Below are positions 1 through 8,835 of a stretch of 64,000 nt of DNA, one piece after another (positions within the stretch are counted from its first letter, which is position 1; each line of letters begins with the position of its first letter). Source of the DNA: Shewanella psychromarinicola (lineage in GTDB: Bacteria > Pseudomonadota > Gammaproteobacteria > Enterobacterales > Shewanellaceae); NCBI RefSeq assembly GCF_003855155.1, contig NZ_CP034073.1, positions 4,650,001 through 4,714,000 of the forward strand. The letters are read 5' to 3'. The position numbers and the translations under genes are program-made. The notes beneath the pieces were generated by a model, which worked only from the letters and a program-made list of their open reading frames with translations, searched no databases and was not told the origin of the DNA.

Positions 1-638
1 TCAACCAAGCCTGCGTGGAAGCCGGCGCCAGCGAACATACGCGTAAATTACTGGCCACCACAGAAATGGCCGATGTGACGATGGCGCCAGCCGCCGATAT
101 GTTCGAAATGGGCGTTAAGTTACAAGTGGTCAAACGCGGCACATTATTTCCCATGCGCGCCAACAAACTATACGAAATTTATACTCGCTATGACTCAATC
201 GAAGCCATACCAAGCGACGAGCGTGAAAAACTTGAAAAACAAGTATTTCGCTCAAGCCTTGATGATATTTGGGCCGGCACTGTGGCACATTTTAATGAAC
301 GAGATCCCAAACAGATTGAACGCGCTAAAGACAATCCAAAACGTAAAATGGCATTGATTTTCCGTTGGTATTTAGGCTTATCAAGTCGCTGGTCAAACAC
401 GGGTGAAGTGGGTCGCGAGATGGATTATCAAATTTGGGCCGGTCCTTCGCTTGGAGCATTCAATGCGTGGGCTAAAGGCAGCTATTTAGATGATTACACT
501 CAACGTCACGCCGTCGATTTGGCCAAGCATTTAATGCACGGTGCAGCCTATTTAGCTCGAGTGAATTTATTAACGGCACAAGGTGTTAGCCTTCCCGTAG
601 CATTACAGCGCTGGCGCCCAGTAGACCAAATTAAATAA
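1..638 (+). CDS. pfaD: PfaD-type enoyl reductase subunit of polyunsaturated fatty acid synthase (C-terminal part)
   Basis: The reading frame is open from the left edge (first whole codon at base 3), so only about the last 212 residues are present; the family is roughly 540 residues. The visible part matches the C-terminal half of PfaD, the FMN-dependent, 2-nitropropane-dioxygenase-like enoyl reductase that works with PfaA-C in iterative synthesis of long-chain polyunsaturated fatty acids such as EPA. Recognisable stretches are the TTEMADVTMAPAADMFE segment, the GTLFPMRANKLYEIY segment and the tryptophan-rich C-terminus with YQIWAGPSLGAFN. The GTG at 15 is an internal valine codon, not a start. 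The rest of the pfa cluster presumably lies to the left. Assignment is from remembered family sequence, not a search. Confidence 0.88.
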   Translation, partial: NQACVEAGASEHTRKLLATTEMADVTMAPAADMFEMGVKLQVVKRGTLFPMRANKLYEIYTRYDSIEAIPSDEREKLEKQVFRSSLDDIWAGTVAHFNERDPKQIERAKDNPKRKMALIFRWYLGLSSRWSNTGEVGREMDYQIWAGPSLGAFNAWAKGSYLDDYTQRHAVDLAKHLMHGAAYLARVNLLTAQGVSLPVALQRWRPVDQIK

Positions 639-688
639 TAGGCTTATCACGCTTCACCGCGAGATAAGTGATAAAGATAGGAACTAAC

Positions 689-946
689 ATGAGCGATATC
701 CAAAAACTCGATTTTTCGGCGGTTAACGACCCGACACTTGTGTCGTTTAACCAGCAAAAAAACCTGATTAAGCGCATGCTAAAAGGCAATAGTGCGACTT
801 GCACCGACTGCAATAAACCGCTAACACTTCTATTGCCGCCTAATACCAAAAAGGCACCAAAAAATAATAAAGCCCCAGGGATTTATTGCGCTAAAGGCTG
901 CACGGACATCGAGCTAGACATGGAAGCTGTGGCGCTAATGAAATAG
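689..946 (+). CDS. Small cysteine-rich (possible zinc ribbon) protein downstream of pfaD
   Basis: An 85-residue protein starting at ATG 689, preceded by an AGGA-like sequence; an in-frame GTG at 668 has no better ribosome site. Four cysteines sit as CTDC near residue 40 and CAKGC near residue 70, a spacing compatible with a Cys4 zinc ribbon, separated by a Pro/Lys/Asn-rich loop. It begins 50 bases after the pfaD stop on the same strand and ends before a strong terminator, so it is likely the last gene of the pfa transcript. I do not know its function. Involvement in fatty acid synthesis is only suggested by position. Confidence 0.7.
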   Translation: MSDIQKLDFSAVNDPTLVSFNQQKNLIKRMLKGNSATCTDCNKPLTLLLPPNTKKAPKNNKAPGIYCAKGCTDIELDMEAVALMK

Positions 947-982
947 CGTTGATGACATAGCGTTAATGACATAATGCTACCG

Positions 983-1025
983 AAATGGCCCAAACCCTCT
1001 TTAACTAAAGAGGGTTTGGGCCATT
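983..1025 (+). terminator. Intrinsic terminator after pfaD and the small gene
   Basis: A perfect inverted repeat of about 19 bp (arms around GGCCCAAACCCTCTTT and its complement) closes on the loop AACT and runs into a T-rich tract. The stem is long, GC-containing and correctly placed 37 bases after the last stop. The symmetrical A/T flanks mean it could act on both strands, which suits the convergent gene at 1254-1946. Confidence 0.85.
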
Positions 1026-1253
1026 TTTTATCTGTAAGTCAATTACTTGCCAGTTTGCGCCGCAATGTAATACAAGCCAGAGTGATGACCGGTCGTTGTT
1101 CTACATGAGTAAGCGATAACAAAAAAAAGAAATCACAAACGCAGTCAGCGTAAAAAGCCCTGTTTAATCTCTGCTCGGGATAATAAACGGTTATGAAATA
1201 GACTCAATATTCTGCTTTTGACTAACGTATCCCACCCCTAAACCAAGTTGGGG

Positions 1254-1946
1254 TTATTTAGCTTGCCAGCGCGCCACAATATCAGCGGCGCCAGAGGATT
1301 GCGCAATGGTGTTGTCTCCGACTAAAGCGGTTTTAAAATCACTAAATGGCATATTAGCCCACATGCTAAGCTCAAATTGGCTATTGGCTGCCACCTCACC
1401 TACACCTTTAGGTGTTCCTGTCATCACAATGTCACCATCGTTTAAGGTCATAAATTCACGAATGGCGTTAACAATAGCTTGTGGTTGATACATCATTAAT
1501 TGCTGATGCCCCAATTGAGTCACAACGTTATCAATCGTTAACTGAAAACACCCATTATGCATACCTTGAGTAATTGGAATAAAGTCACTAAACAGGGCCG
1601 AACCATCAAAGGCTTTAGCTCGCTCCCAGGGTAGGCCTTGTTTTTTTAACTTAGCTTGCAGTTGCCGCTTAGTCATATCAAGCCCAACTCCAACGGCACT
1701 AAACTGGCCATTACTTACCATAAAACACAACTCGGCTTCATAATGTAAAGGCTCATCCAAATGGCTCCGTAACGTGGTGGTAATAGCTGAATTAGGCTTA
1801 AGAAACACCACCATATCATCAGGTATTTCGTTGCCTAGTTCGTGAATATGTTCTGCATAATTACGCCCAATACAAATAATTTTTGATGGGATGATATGTA
1901 AAACTTGGCCATTAACTTGTGTTAGCGTTACTGATTGTCGATCCAC
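1254..1946 (-). CDS. Fumarylacetoacetate hydrolase family protein
   Basis: This 230-residue protein matches the compact FAH family (YcgM/FAHD1 type), metal-dependent hydrolases or decarboxylases acting on acylpyruvates and related keto acids. Seen in order are CIGRNYAEHIHELG (about 25-38), the KPNSA segment near 50, the metal-ligand motif YEAEL (about 69-73), GLPWERAKAFDGSA (about 104-117) and the C-terminal GDIVMTGTPKGVG signature (about 170-182). The start is the GTG at 1946, which has a well-spaced GAGG five bases upstream; the nearby ATG is out of frame. It stands alone, convergent with the pfa genes, so no pathway context helps. The exact substrate cannot be told from sequence. Confidence 0.85.
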   Translation of the reverse strand: MDRQSVTLTQVNGQVLHIIPSKIICIGRNYAEHIHELGNEIPDDMVVFLKPNSAITTTLRSHLDEPLHYEAELCFMVSNGQFSAVGVGLDMTKRQLQAKLKKQGLPWERAKAFDGSALFSDFIPITQGMHNGCFQLTIDNVVTQLGHQQLMMYQPQAIVNAIREFMTLNDGDIVMTGTPKGVGEVAANSQFELSMWANMPFSDFKTALVGDNTIAQSSGAADIVARWQAK

Positions 1947-2573
1947 ATTAACCTCGAATGATTAGACATATTGAGAACAATTAACCGCTTTAGCAACAAA
2001 AGCATCACGACGTTAACACATCAAGCCTAGTATGATCGCTTGTCTATTAATATGTCACTTCAATTAAGGATAATAGACGGTTATCAACAAACGGTTATCA
2101 ACCAGCCCATTGTTCCGCTATCGAAGTGGTATCGAAGTGCTATCGACTGACAATAGGCCCGCGATTGACGCTTCAATACGCCTTAATAGCAAAAAACCGT
2201 GGCAGGTTTGATAATATGACTAACTTTAAATAAACCCCTGTTTACGCCAATACAGGTAAAGGCTGATATTACAGGCCTGAAATACCCCCCCAGTTTAACG
2301 ATTTAGTCACTCTCTTATTGCGAGTTGAAGTTATGTAAATAACCTCTCTATATTAGCGCCTCTATTTCAATCAACGAGCACCAAATTTTGGTAAGCCCCT
2401 TGATCACAATAGTAAATATCACTATAAAAACAATGATATATTTATATAATTGTATTTACATTTTTTTAACAACGAACTAGTCTAGGTCTGTTGTACACAG
2501 ACAATAAACCTGTTTCATTAACGATTAATACAGTAAGAATGACTGTCAGAAAAATAATAATAAGAGAGACTAA
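1947..2573. other. AT-rich intergenic region between divergent genes
   Basis: No convincing gene is present in these 627 bases. The stretch contains small imperfect direct repeats (two copies of ACGGTTATCAAC near 2081-2102 and two of ATCGAAGTG near 2118-2140) and becomes strongly AT-rich after 2400. It must carry the promoters of both flanking genes, but I could not find a clear sigma-70 or sigma-28 match. Confidence 0.6.
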
Positions 2574-4610
2574 ATGACAATGTTCGAATTGACAATTAAA
2601 CAAAAAATAGCGTTAGGATTTGCCTCTATTGGCTTATTACTGCTTGTTGGAAGTAGTTTTTTTTATCATTCTCTCGATCAAATTCAAACAGCAAATACTA
2701 ATATTGAAACCTTAGCGGTACCCGTTCAAAATAAATCAAATGCATTGCAAATTACCTTATTAAAAATGGCAAAAACAGATAGCTTAGCTTATTCACAAAC
2801 CGGTAATGACAGTATCAATCTCAGCTTCAAACAATTTAATCTATTACAGCAAGAATTCAATAACGTATTAACGACACTATTAGTCAAAGTAGCGGATCAT
2901 CCCACTATGCACCAGTCGTTAATTCAAGCAAAAAGCTCCTATCAGCAGTACGTAAAACAATCGCGCACCATGTTCAGCACTAAACTCGAAATAGAGCAAA
3001 CCCGCACTCACTTCACTACCTTAAAGCAAGATTTTGATAATGCGCGTATAAACGCCAGTAACAATATGATTGATTTGGAACTTATCGAAGCGCCAGTTGA
3101 TGAAGCACCGTTATTAGCAGAAGTCATTGGCGGCGGAGTGCGTATCGACGACATGTTGTTCGCACTTGGCAATACCATAACGGAACTCGGTCGATTAACT
3201 TCTGCCGATACGATTAATATTCATAAACAAGATGTTTCGATGTTATTAGTTAATATTACGGTTAATGGCAACTACTTAACCCAACAAGCTGACCCCTTGG
3301 GTGCAACGTCGCTATTTGCCGATTTTGACACCAACTTACGAGCCATTAAACAGTTCACAGATGAACCGGGCACCTTGTATCTCGCGCAACACAATGTCGT
3401 CAATAAGCAACGCTTAGCAGAGCAAAGTCATCTACAAGCCAACATTTTTTTTGATGCTACGAATCATCAGTTAGATCAATTAGTGACACTCGCGAACGAA
3501 AGATTCAACCAGTTACAAATGGTGGCCATAGATGAAGTGAATACAGCACAAACATTGGCTATTTCAATGGCGGTGATATTTGTATTAATGGCGATCTTTA
3601 TCTATTACTTCACGTCAAAAGCCATGTTAGGCCCTCTGCAAGTCATTAACCGAGCATTATCACGGATCGCCAGCGGTGATTTATCGGGGCGATTAACCAA
3701 GACAAATAATGATGAATTTGGAGCCTTGATGGATAACATCAATAAACTTTCTGACGACCTGACTCATTTATTACAAGCCATTAGTCGTGATGCGCATTTG
3801 CTCGATGAATCCGCTATTCGCTCACAAGAGCAAAGCGAAAAAATATCCCATTCAGCCTCAGGACAAATTAATAATATTAGCCAGGCAAAGCTGCTCGCCG
3901 AACAAATACATCACAGTTCTACTCAGGTCAGTGAGCAAGCCGCGGAATCTGAACAACATGTCAAATTAGCCTCTTTGCAAGGGGTACAAATAAAAAGTAT
4001 TGCTAATAATAATCGCCTCCGCATTGAGACCTTATCAACCAGCTTGCATGACTCAGTTAAGATCATGACAAAACTTAATCAACACAGCGATAATATTGGT
4101 GGAATTTTAACGACCATCAGTGCTATTGCCGATCAAACTAATTTGTTAGCCTTAAATGCGGCTATTGAGGCGGCAAGAGCGGGTGAACATGGGCGTGGCT
4201 TTGCCGTCGTTGCCGACGAGGTACGATCATTAGCGTCTAGAACGCAATTATCAACCGCCAAAATTCAAACCATGATTAACGCTCTACAACAAGAAACAAC
4301 GAATGCCGTCAATGCCATCTCACAAGGACAAATGCAAGCCAGTGAATGTGTTGAACAAAGTCAGTCGTTACACGATGCTATTAAACAAATAGAAACAGCA
4401 TTGAGTACCATTAATGGCATGAGCCAAAGTATTACTCATTCGGCCAATGAACAAGTAAACCATAGCCAATTAATAGAACAAACAATGACTCAAACGGCAG
4501 ATTCAGCCCAACAAAATGCACAAGAATCAACATCAATGACCAATCGAAGCCAACAATTAAATCAATTAGCCCGCTCGCTTACCACCTCCGTTGAACGTTT
4601 TAAGCTATAA
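2574..4610 (+). CDS. Methyl-accepting chemotaxis protein
   Basis: A 678-residue transmembrane chemoreceptor. A first membrane segment lies at about residues 11-30, followed by a large periplasmic domain of about 290 residues, a second membrane helix at about 325-347, a HAMP domain (about 350-400) and a cytoplasmic signalling domain. The signalling tip is unmistakable: [20 protein letters not shown] followed by [14 protein letters not shown], the region that contacts CheA and CheW. The periplasmic domain is helical and I do not recognise its ligand. The start ATG at 2574 follows AGAGAGA. It lies outside the flagellar cluster and has no che neighbours, as is usual for the many receptors of Shewanella-like bacteria. 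Confidence 0.93.
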   Translation: MTMFELTIKQKIALGFASIGLLLLVGSSFFYHSLDQIQTANTNIETLAVPVQNKSNALQITLLKMAKTDSLAYSQTGNDSINLSFKQFNLLQQEFNNVLTTLLVKVADHPTMHQSLIQAKSSYQQYVKQSRTMFSTKLEIEQTRTHFTTLKQDFDNARINASNNMIDLELIEAPVDEAPLLAEVIGGGVRIDDMLFALGNTITELGRLTSADTINIHKQDVSMLLVNITVNGNYLTQQADPLGATSLFADFDTNLRAIKQFTDEPGTLYLAQHNVVNKQRLAEQSHLQANIFFDATNHQLDQLVTLANERFNQLQMVAIDEVNTAQTLAISMAVIFVLMAIFIYYFTSKAMLGPLQVINRALSRIASGDLSGRLTKTNNDEFGALMDNINKLSDDLTHLLQAISRDAHLLDESAIRSQEQSEKISHSASGQINNISQAKLLAEQIHHSSTQVSEQAAESEQHVKLASLQGVQIKSIANNNRLRIETLSTSLHDSVKIMTKLNQHSDNIGGILTTISAIADQTNLLALNAAIEAARAGEHGRGFAVVADEVRSLASRTQLSTAKIQTMINALQQETTNAVNAISQGQMQASECVEQSQSLHDAIKQIETALSTINGMSQSITHSANEQVNHSQLIEQTMTQTADSAQQNAQESTSMTNRSQQLNQLARSLTTSVERFKL

Positions 4611-4705
4611 CCATAACGATGATCATTGATGGAATGATTATTGGGTCATTTATGCGGGGTCAGCAATATCAATAATGTGCTGATTAATATTCTCTGCCAG
4701 CGTAC

Positions 4706-5095
4706 TGCGCTACTAGGACGCTGCGCTACTAGGACGCTGCGCTGCTAGATGCTATAAAATCATAGCAGCGAAGCGATACTAGCAGGACGTAGTCCGCCCT
4801 AGCAGCGAAGCGATACTAGCAGGACGTAGTCCGCCCTAGCAGCGAAGCGATACTAGCAGGACGTAGTCCGCCCTAGCAGCGAAGCGATACTAGCAGGACG
4901 TAGTCCGCCCTAGCAGCGAAGCGATACTAGCAGGACGTAGTCCGCCCTAGCAGCGAAGCGATACTAGCAGGACGTAGTCCGCCCTAGCAGCGAAGCGATA
5001 CTAGCAGGACGCAGTCCGCCCTAGCAGCGAAGCGATACTAGCAGGACGCAGTCCGCCCTAGCAGCGAAGCGACCCTAGCAAGACGCAGTCCACCC
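4706..5095. repeat. Composite tandem repeat array (2.5 x 16 bp inverted units, hairpin, 9 x 37 bp units)
   Basis: Bases 4706-4737 hold two 16-bp units TGCGCTACTAGGACGC. A hairpin head follows, with arms CGCTGCTA (4740-4747) and TAGCAGCG (4763-4770) around an AT-rich loop containing CTATAAAATC. From 4763 to 5095 there are nine head-to-tail 37-bp units. Each unit has module A, TAGCAGCGAAGCGA, then ACTAGCA, then module B, GGACGTAGTCCGCCC; the last units read GGACGCAGTCC. Module B contains a small GGAC/GTCC hairpin. The final unit is the most diverged. There are no spacers, so this is not CRISPR. It fills the gap between the receptor gene and the rimK operon, and the same modules recur at 34363-34606. 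Confidence 0.95.
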
Positions 5096-5104
5096 TGCTG
5101 TTTA

Positions 5105-6124
5105 TTAGGCATATTCTTGCATAAAATCGTCAAGATTATCGTTGATGATTTCTATTTCATCGCTGCTAAATTGCGCGATATGAAACAAGGCTTCGCCTTC
5201 ATTCGTAACTGGAATATTACTGTTGCCCACAATAATGCCGTCTGTTGGCGCCAGCAGTTGCGATGGCGATCCTCCAAATGGATTAACGATAGTGGCTAGT
5301 ACCTGGCCTTTAGCCACACGTTCACCTAACTTCAGTTTGATATTCACCAATCCATCAGATTCACTGCGCACCCAATAACTGCGGCTTGCATTGACACTGG
5401 TGATTTTGGTTTTGGTTTTAATTTTACCTTTGGTCATGTTTAAATATCGGATCACATTGATAACACCATTGAGACCAGACTTAATCGACATATCACTGAA
5501 ACGTAGCGCTTCACCCGCCTCATATAAAATACAAGGAATGTTCAAGCTATTAGCATAAGCACGCATTGAGCCTTCACGCGCTTTTGAGGACATAATGACT
5601 GGCGCCCCAAAAGCATTTGCCATATCGAGCATCACTTCATCGTCTGTGTCACAGCGGATCTGTGGCAAATTCTCTCGATAGATAGCACCAGTATGCAAAT
5701 CAATAATATGGGTCGCTCTTTCAACCAAAGAATGAGCAAACAAATACGCTAAACGACTCGCCAACGCACCTTTAGCAGAGCCCGGAAAACAGCGATTTAA
5801 ATCGCGGCGATCCGGTAGATAACGAGATTGTTGAATAAAACCAAATACGTTAACTATGGGCACAATTAACAAGGTTCCGGTTAAGGTTTTAGCATTAACA
5901 CGACCGAGCAAACGTCGACATATTTCAATACCATTTAACTCATCACCATGGATCGCTGCGCAAACCAATAAAACAGGTCCCGCTTTAGTGCCGTGAATAA
6001 CTTCAACGTGCAGATCCATCGGGGTATCGTTATACAGTTTTGCTGCGGGCAATTTGACACTTTTTTGAGTGCCTGCCAGTACGCTAACATCACCAATAAC
6101 AAATGGTTCGTGCTTTCTTGGCAT
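5105..6124 (-). CDS. Succinylglutamate desuccinylase/aspartoacylase family protein
   Basis: A 339-residue zinc-dependent deacylase or carboxypeptidase of the AstE/aspartoacylase (M14-like) family. Zinc-ligand motifs are visible: AAIHGDELNG (about 57-66, His and Glu ligands) and HIIDLHTG (about 136-143, third ligand His), plus the arginine-rich DRRDLNRCFPG segment. The C-terminal 100 residues form a beta-rich domain (ILATIVNPFGG, then a LAPTDGIIVG segment) typical of the family. Its ATG overlaps the rimK stop by one base (TAATG), so the two are translationally coupled. That linkage suggests action on an amide or glutamyl product connected with RimK. The substrate is unproven; simple aspartoacylase activity is the alternative. 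Confidence 0.85.
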   Translation of the reverse strand: MPRKHEPFVIGDVSVLAGTQKSVKLPAAKLYNDTPMDLHVEVIHGTKAGPVLLVCAAIHGDELNGIEICRRLLGRVNAKTLTGTLLIVPIVNVFGFIQQSRYLPDRRDLNRCFPGSAKGALASRLAYLFAHSLVERATHIIDLHTGAIYRENLPQIRCDTDDEVMLDMANAFGAPVIMSSKAREGSMRAYANSLNIPCILYEAGEALRFSDMSIKSGLNGVINVIRYLNMTKGKIKTKTKITSVNASRSYWVRSESDGLVNIKLKLGERVAKGQVLATIVNPFGGSPSQLLAPTDGIIVGNSNIPVTNEGEALFHIAQFSSDEIEIINDNLDDFMQEYA

Positions 6125-7029
6125 TAACCAGCTCCTTTCGTTTTCGGGCTAGTCGATTTAACGTTTTTCTCAATAAACTGAATTATTTTTTCCGCAACAT
6201 CAATCCCGGTGGCTTTCTCAATACCTTCAAGACCCGGTGATGAGTTAACTTCCATCACTAATGGACCGTGTTTAGAACGTAAAATGTCGACACCCGCTAC
6301 ATTGAGTCCCATTGTTTTAGCCGCACGCAATGCCGTTGAACGTTCTTCAGGGGTTAATTTGACAATGCTAGCAGAACCACCACGGTGTAAATTAGACCTA
6401 AACTCACCCGCTAATGCTTGGCGTTTCATCGCGGCAATCACTTTGTCACCAATCACGAAACAACGAATATCTGCGCCACCCGCTTCGGCAATATATTCTT
6501 GCACCATGATGTTGGCTTTTAAGCCCATGAATGCTTCAATAACCGATTCGGCCGCTTTACGGGTTTCAGCCAAAACAACCCCAATGCCTTGAGTACCTTC
6601 AAGTAGCTTGATCACACAAGGGGCACCACCGACCATATCCAATAAATCAGGAATGTCGGCAGGTTTGCTGGCAAAGCCTGTCACGGGTAAACCGATGTTC
6701 TTACGTGACAATAGTTGTAATGAGCGTAATTTATCCCGTGAACGAGTAATGGCAACTGACTCGTTTAGTGGATGCGTTCCCATCATCTCAAACTGGCGCA
6801 ATACCGCTGTGCCATAAAAGGTGACCGATGCGCCAATGCGCGGAATCACCACATCAAATTTTGGCAACTCTTCACCACGGACATGAATACTGGGTGCGTT
6901 CATGTTGATATTCATATAACACTTTAATGGGTCAACAATGTTTATGACATGACCACGAGCTTCTGCAGCTTCTTTTAACCGACGGGTTGAGTATAAATTT
7001 TTGTTTCTGGACATAATAGCAATATGCAT
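6124..7029 (-). CDS. rimK: Ribosomal protein S6 modification protein, ATP-grasp glutamate ligase RimK
   Basis: The 301-residue product is the size of E. coli RimK (300) and carries its landmarks. These are the N-terminal [18 protein letters not shown], the [14 protein letters not shown] segment (about 61-74), the ATP-grasp loop [14 protein letters not shown] (about 142-155), [19 protein letters not shown] (about 176-194) and the magnesium/ATP-binding [14 protein letters not shown] near 260-273. RimK adds glutamate residues to the C-terminus of ribosomal protein S6 using ATP. It is the middle gene of a tight minus-strand operon, three bases after the preceding stop and overlapping the next start by one base. 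Confidence 0.95.
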   Translation of the reverse strand: MHIAIMSRNKNLYSTRRLKEAAEARGHVINIVDPLKCYMNINMNAPSIHVRGEELPKFDVVIPRIGASVTFYGTAVLRQFEMMGTHPLNESVAITRSRDKLRSLQLLSRKNIGLPVTGFASKPADIPDLLDMVGGAPCVIKLLEGTQGIGVVLAETRKAAESVIEAFMGLKANIMVQEYIAEAGGADIRCFVIGDKVIAAMKRQALAGEFRSNLHRGGSASIVKLTPEERSTALRAAKTMGLNVAGVDILRSKHGPLVMEVNSSPGLEGIEKATGIDVAEKIIQFIEKNVKSTSPKTKGAG

Positions 7030-7032
7030 TTG

Positions 7033-7464
7033 TTATTCTCCTGCTAGAAATGACTCTGCTGAATTAACCAAAAAGCGCCCTTGTAATGCTCGGCGTCCCA
7101 ATAACATTCTAAATTTCATGTGATCTCTATTGGTTAAGGTCAGTTCGATATCAAAAAGTTGTTCTCCGATAATAATCGGTGTTTTTATCACGTAGCGTTT
7201 TGTTACATGACCACCGGAGTCACTGACATCTCGGCGATCAAATACAGTAAATTCACAGATAATTTCACGATCTGAATCTTGATCTGGATGAAGCCAGACT
7301 CGAACCCATTTTTGGTTGTTTTTTTGAAACGGTTTTATTTTGAACGCATGTAAACAAGATGTTTTTGCGCCAGTATCCACTTTGATTTTGACTCTTTCGT
7401 TGCCAATATCAGGAAAAGTACCCCATTCACGCCAACCCACAATACCGAGGGAATGTTCAGTCAT
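7033..7464 (-). CDS. RimB-like ATP-dependent zinc protease family protein (retropepsin-like fold)
   Basis: A 143-residue protein of the family annotated as putative ATP-dependent zinc protease (PF05618), which is predicted to have an aspartic-protease-like fold. The key motif is KVDTGAKTSCLHA (about 28-40), resembling the DTG active-site loop of retropepsins; a second half-motif, MLLGRRALQGRFLVN, lies near 119-133. In Pseudomonas the homologue RimB is encoded with rimK and modulates S6 modification. Here it is the first gene of the same arrangement, three bases before rimK, which supports that role. Catalytic activity has to be inferred. The spacer upstream (7465-7918) should hold the operon promoter. 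Confidence 0.82.
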   Translation of the reverse strand: MTEHSLGIVGWREWGTFPDIGNERVKIKVDTGAKTSCLHAFKIKPFQKNNQKWVRVWLHPDQDSDREIICEFTVFDRRDVSDSGGHVTKRYVIKTPIIIGEQLFDIELTLTNRDHMKFRMLLGRRALQGRFLVNSAESFLAGE

Positions 7465-7918
7465 GGTCTATCCTTGCTTGTAGAGGAATATTCATTCCAA
7501 ATGTATAATCTTTCAATAGAATCGATACGTAGCGCGTCTACAACTCGCCTGTTTATTGCACGCTTTAATTTTTAACACCACGCAAACCCGCTAAGTTATT
7601 TGCAAAACAACCCTACTTTAGCCAATTTTAACACCAAGGCTTTATTTATATCAAACTAACATTAACCAAATAAGCAAAAAAAATCTCTATGTCAGTAAGT
7701 TACAACAATATCCCGCCCACTTCCAAACCACTAAAAAAGCACATCAACTCTAGCTTTAAACATGAAAAATACAATTGAAAAATAAATTTGTTCGAATAAC
7801 ACTCACAATATTAATGAGTTAAAAATGCGATGGCTATTTAACTCTACATAAACATTGATTAACATGTAGGCAAATTATCACATCATTATCAGCATCGCTA
7901 TTGTTAAAAGGTTATGCC
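7465..7918. other. AT-rich divergent intergenic region
   Basis: These 454 bases separate the rimK operon (minus) from a DUF2461 gene (plus). They contain no open frame worth calling and no repeat. Promoters for both sides are expected here, but no box is clear enough to annotate. Confidence 0.6.
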
Positions 7919-8590
7919 ATGTTTACTCAACTCAGTTTCAACTTTTTAAACCAACTCAGCACTAACAACGATAGAGAATGGTTTAAAACCAATCAACAGC
8001 AATATGAAGATCAAGTCAGAACACCTGCATTACAATTTATTGAAGCGATGCAAGGACCCATTTTGACCATATCACCACGATTTACCGCAGTAGCCAAAAA
8101 AGTCGGCGGCAGTTTAATGCGTCCGCAACGCGATAGTCGTTTTAGTAAAAATAAAACCCCTTATAAAACCAATGTAGGCATTCAGTTTAGACACTTTCAG
8201 GCAAAAGATGTGCATGCCCCAGGTTTTTATGTCCATATCGCCAATGATGAATGCTTTATTGCCGCTGGGATTTGGCATCCAGAATCAAAAGTACTCAATG
8301 CTATTCGTCATTGTATTGATGAAAACCCCAACGGCTATCAAAAAGCATTAGCACAATTATCTCGAGCAGGATTTGAATTATCAGGCGACAGTTTAATACG
8401 CCCGCCGCGAGGATTTGCTAAAGACCACGCCATGATCGAAGAGCTAAAACGCAAAGATTTTATTGCCATTAAATCGGTAAGTATAGAACAAGTTTGTCGC
8501 AATGATTTTGTCGATTATTGTGCGCAACAATATCAGCATACACTGGCATTGATGGCCTATTTATGTTTTGCATTAGATCTCGACTTTTGA
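7919..8590 (+). CDS. DUF2461 (TIGR02453) family protein
   Basis: A 223-residue protein matching the TIGR02453/DUF2461 family, found widely in bacteria and fungi and without an established biochemical function. Family features are the N-terminal FLNQLSTNNDREWFKTN (about 10-26), the central RDSRFSKNKTPYKTNVGIQF stretch (about 72-91), the GFYVHIANDECFIAAGIW segment and a C-terminal DFVDYCAQQYQ region. The ATG at 7919 is preceded by AAAAGG at a good distance; an upstream TTG at 7901 is less likely. It is monocistronic as far as can be seen. Confidence 0.85.
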   Translation: MFTQLSFNFLNQLSTNNDREWFKTNQQQYEDQVRTPALQFIEAMQGPILTISPRFTAVAKKVGGSLMRPQRDSRFSKNKTPYKTNVGIQFRHFQAKDVHAPGFYVHIANDECFIAAGIWHPESKVLNAIRHCIDENPNGYQKALAQLSRAGFELSGDSLIRPPRGFAKDHAMIEELKRKDFIAIKSVSIEQVCRNDFVDYCAQQYQHTLALMAYLCFALDLDF

Positions 8591-8835
8591 TCCCAAAGAA
8601 ACATTACGACGCTATCATGATGGTGACGTCACTAGGGCGTGTTGATCTTGGAAGATGAATGGTAACCACCAAAGAAGACGGCTCCGATTAACACGGCTAA
8701 TTAACACGGCTAATGAACAACGCTTTTCAATACGACACTCATGGCATCACCCCACTAAAGTCGGGTTGCGTGATAAATAGTGGCTCACATGTTAGCTGTT
8801 TTATTTCATCATTAGAGTTTTAAGTCATCATTTAG

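Noticed and set aside
2479..2550. Possible sigma-28 promoter for the chemoreceptor (TAAAC ... ACGATTAA)
   Set aside because: The boxes are four bases too close together and the -10 lacks GCC.
4763..5095. CRISPR-like array
   Set aside because: The 37-bp units are contiguous with no unique spacers, and no cas genes are nearby.
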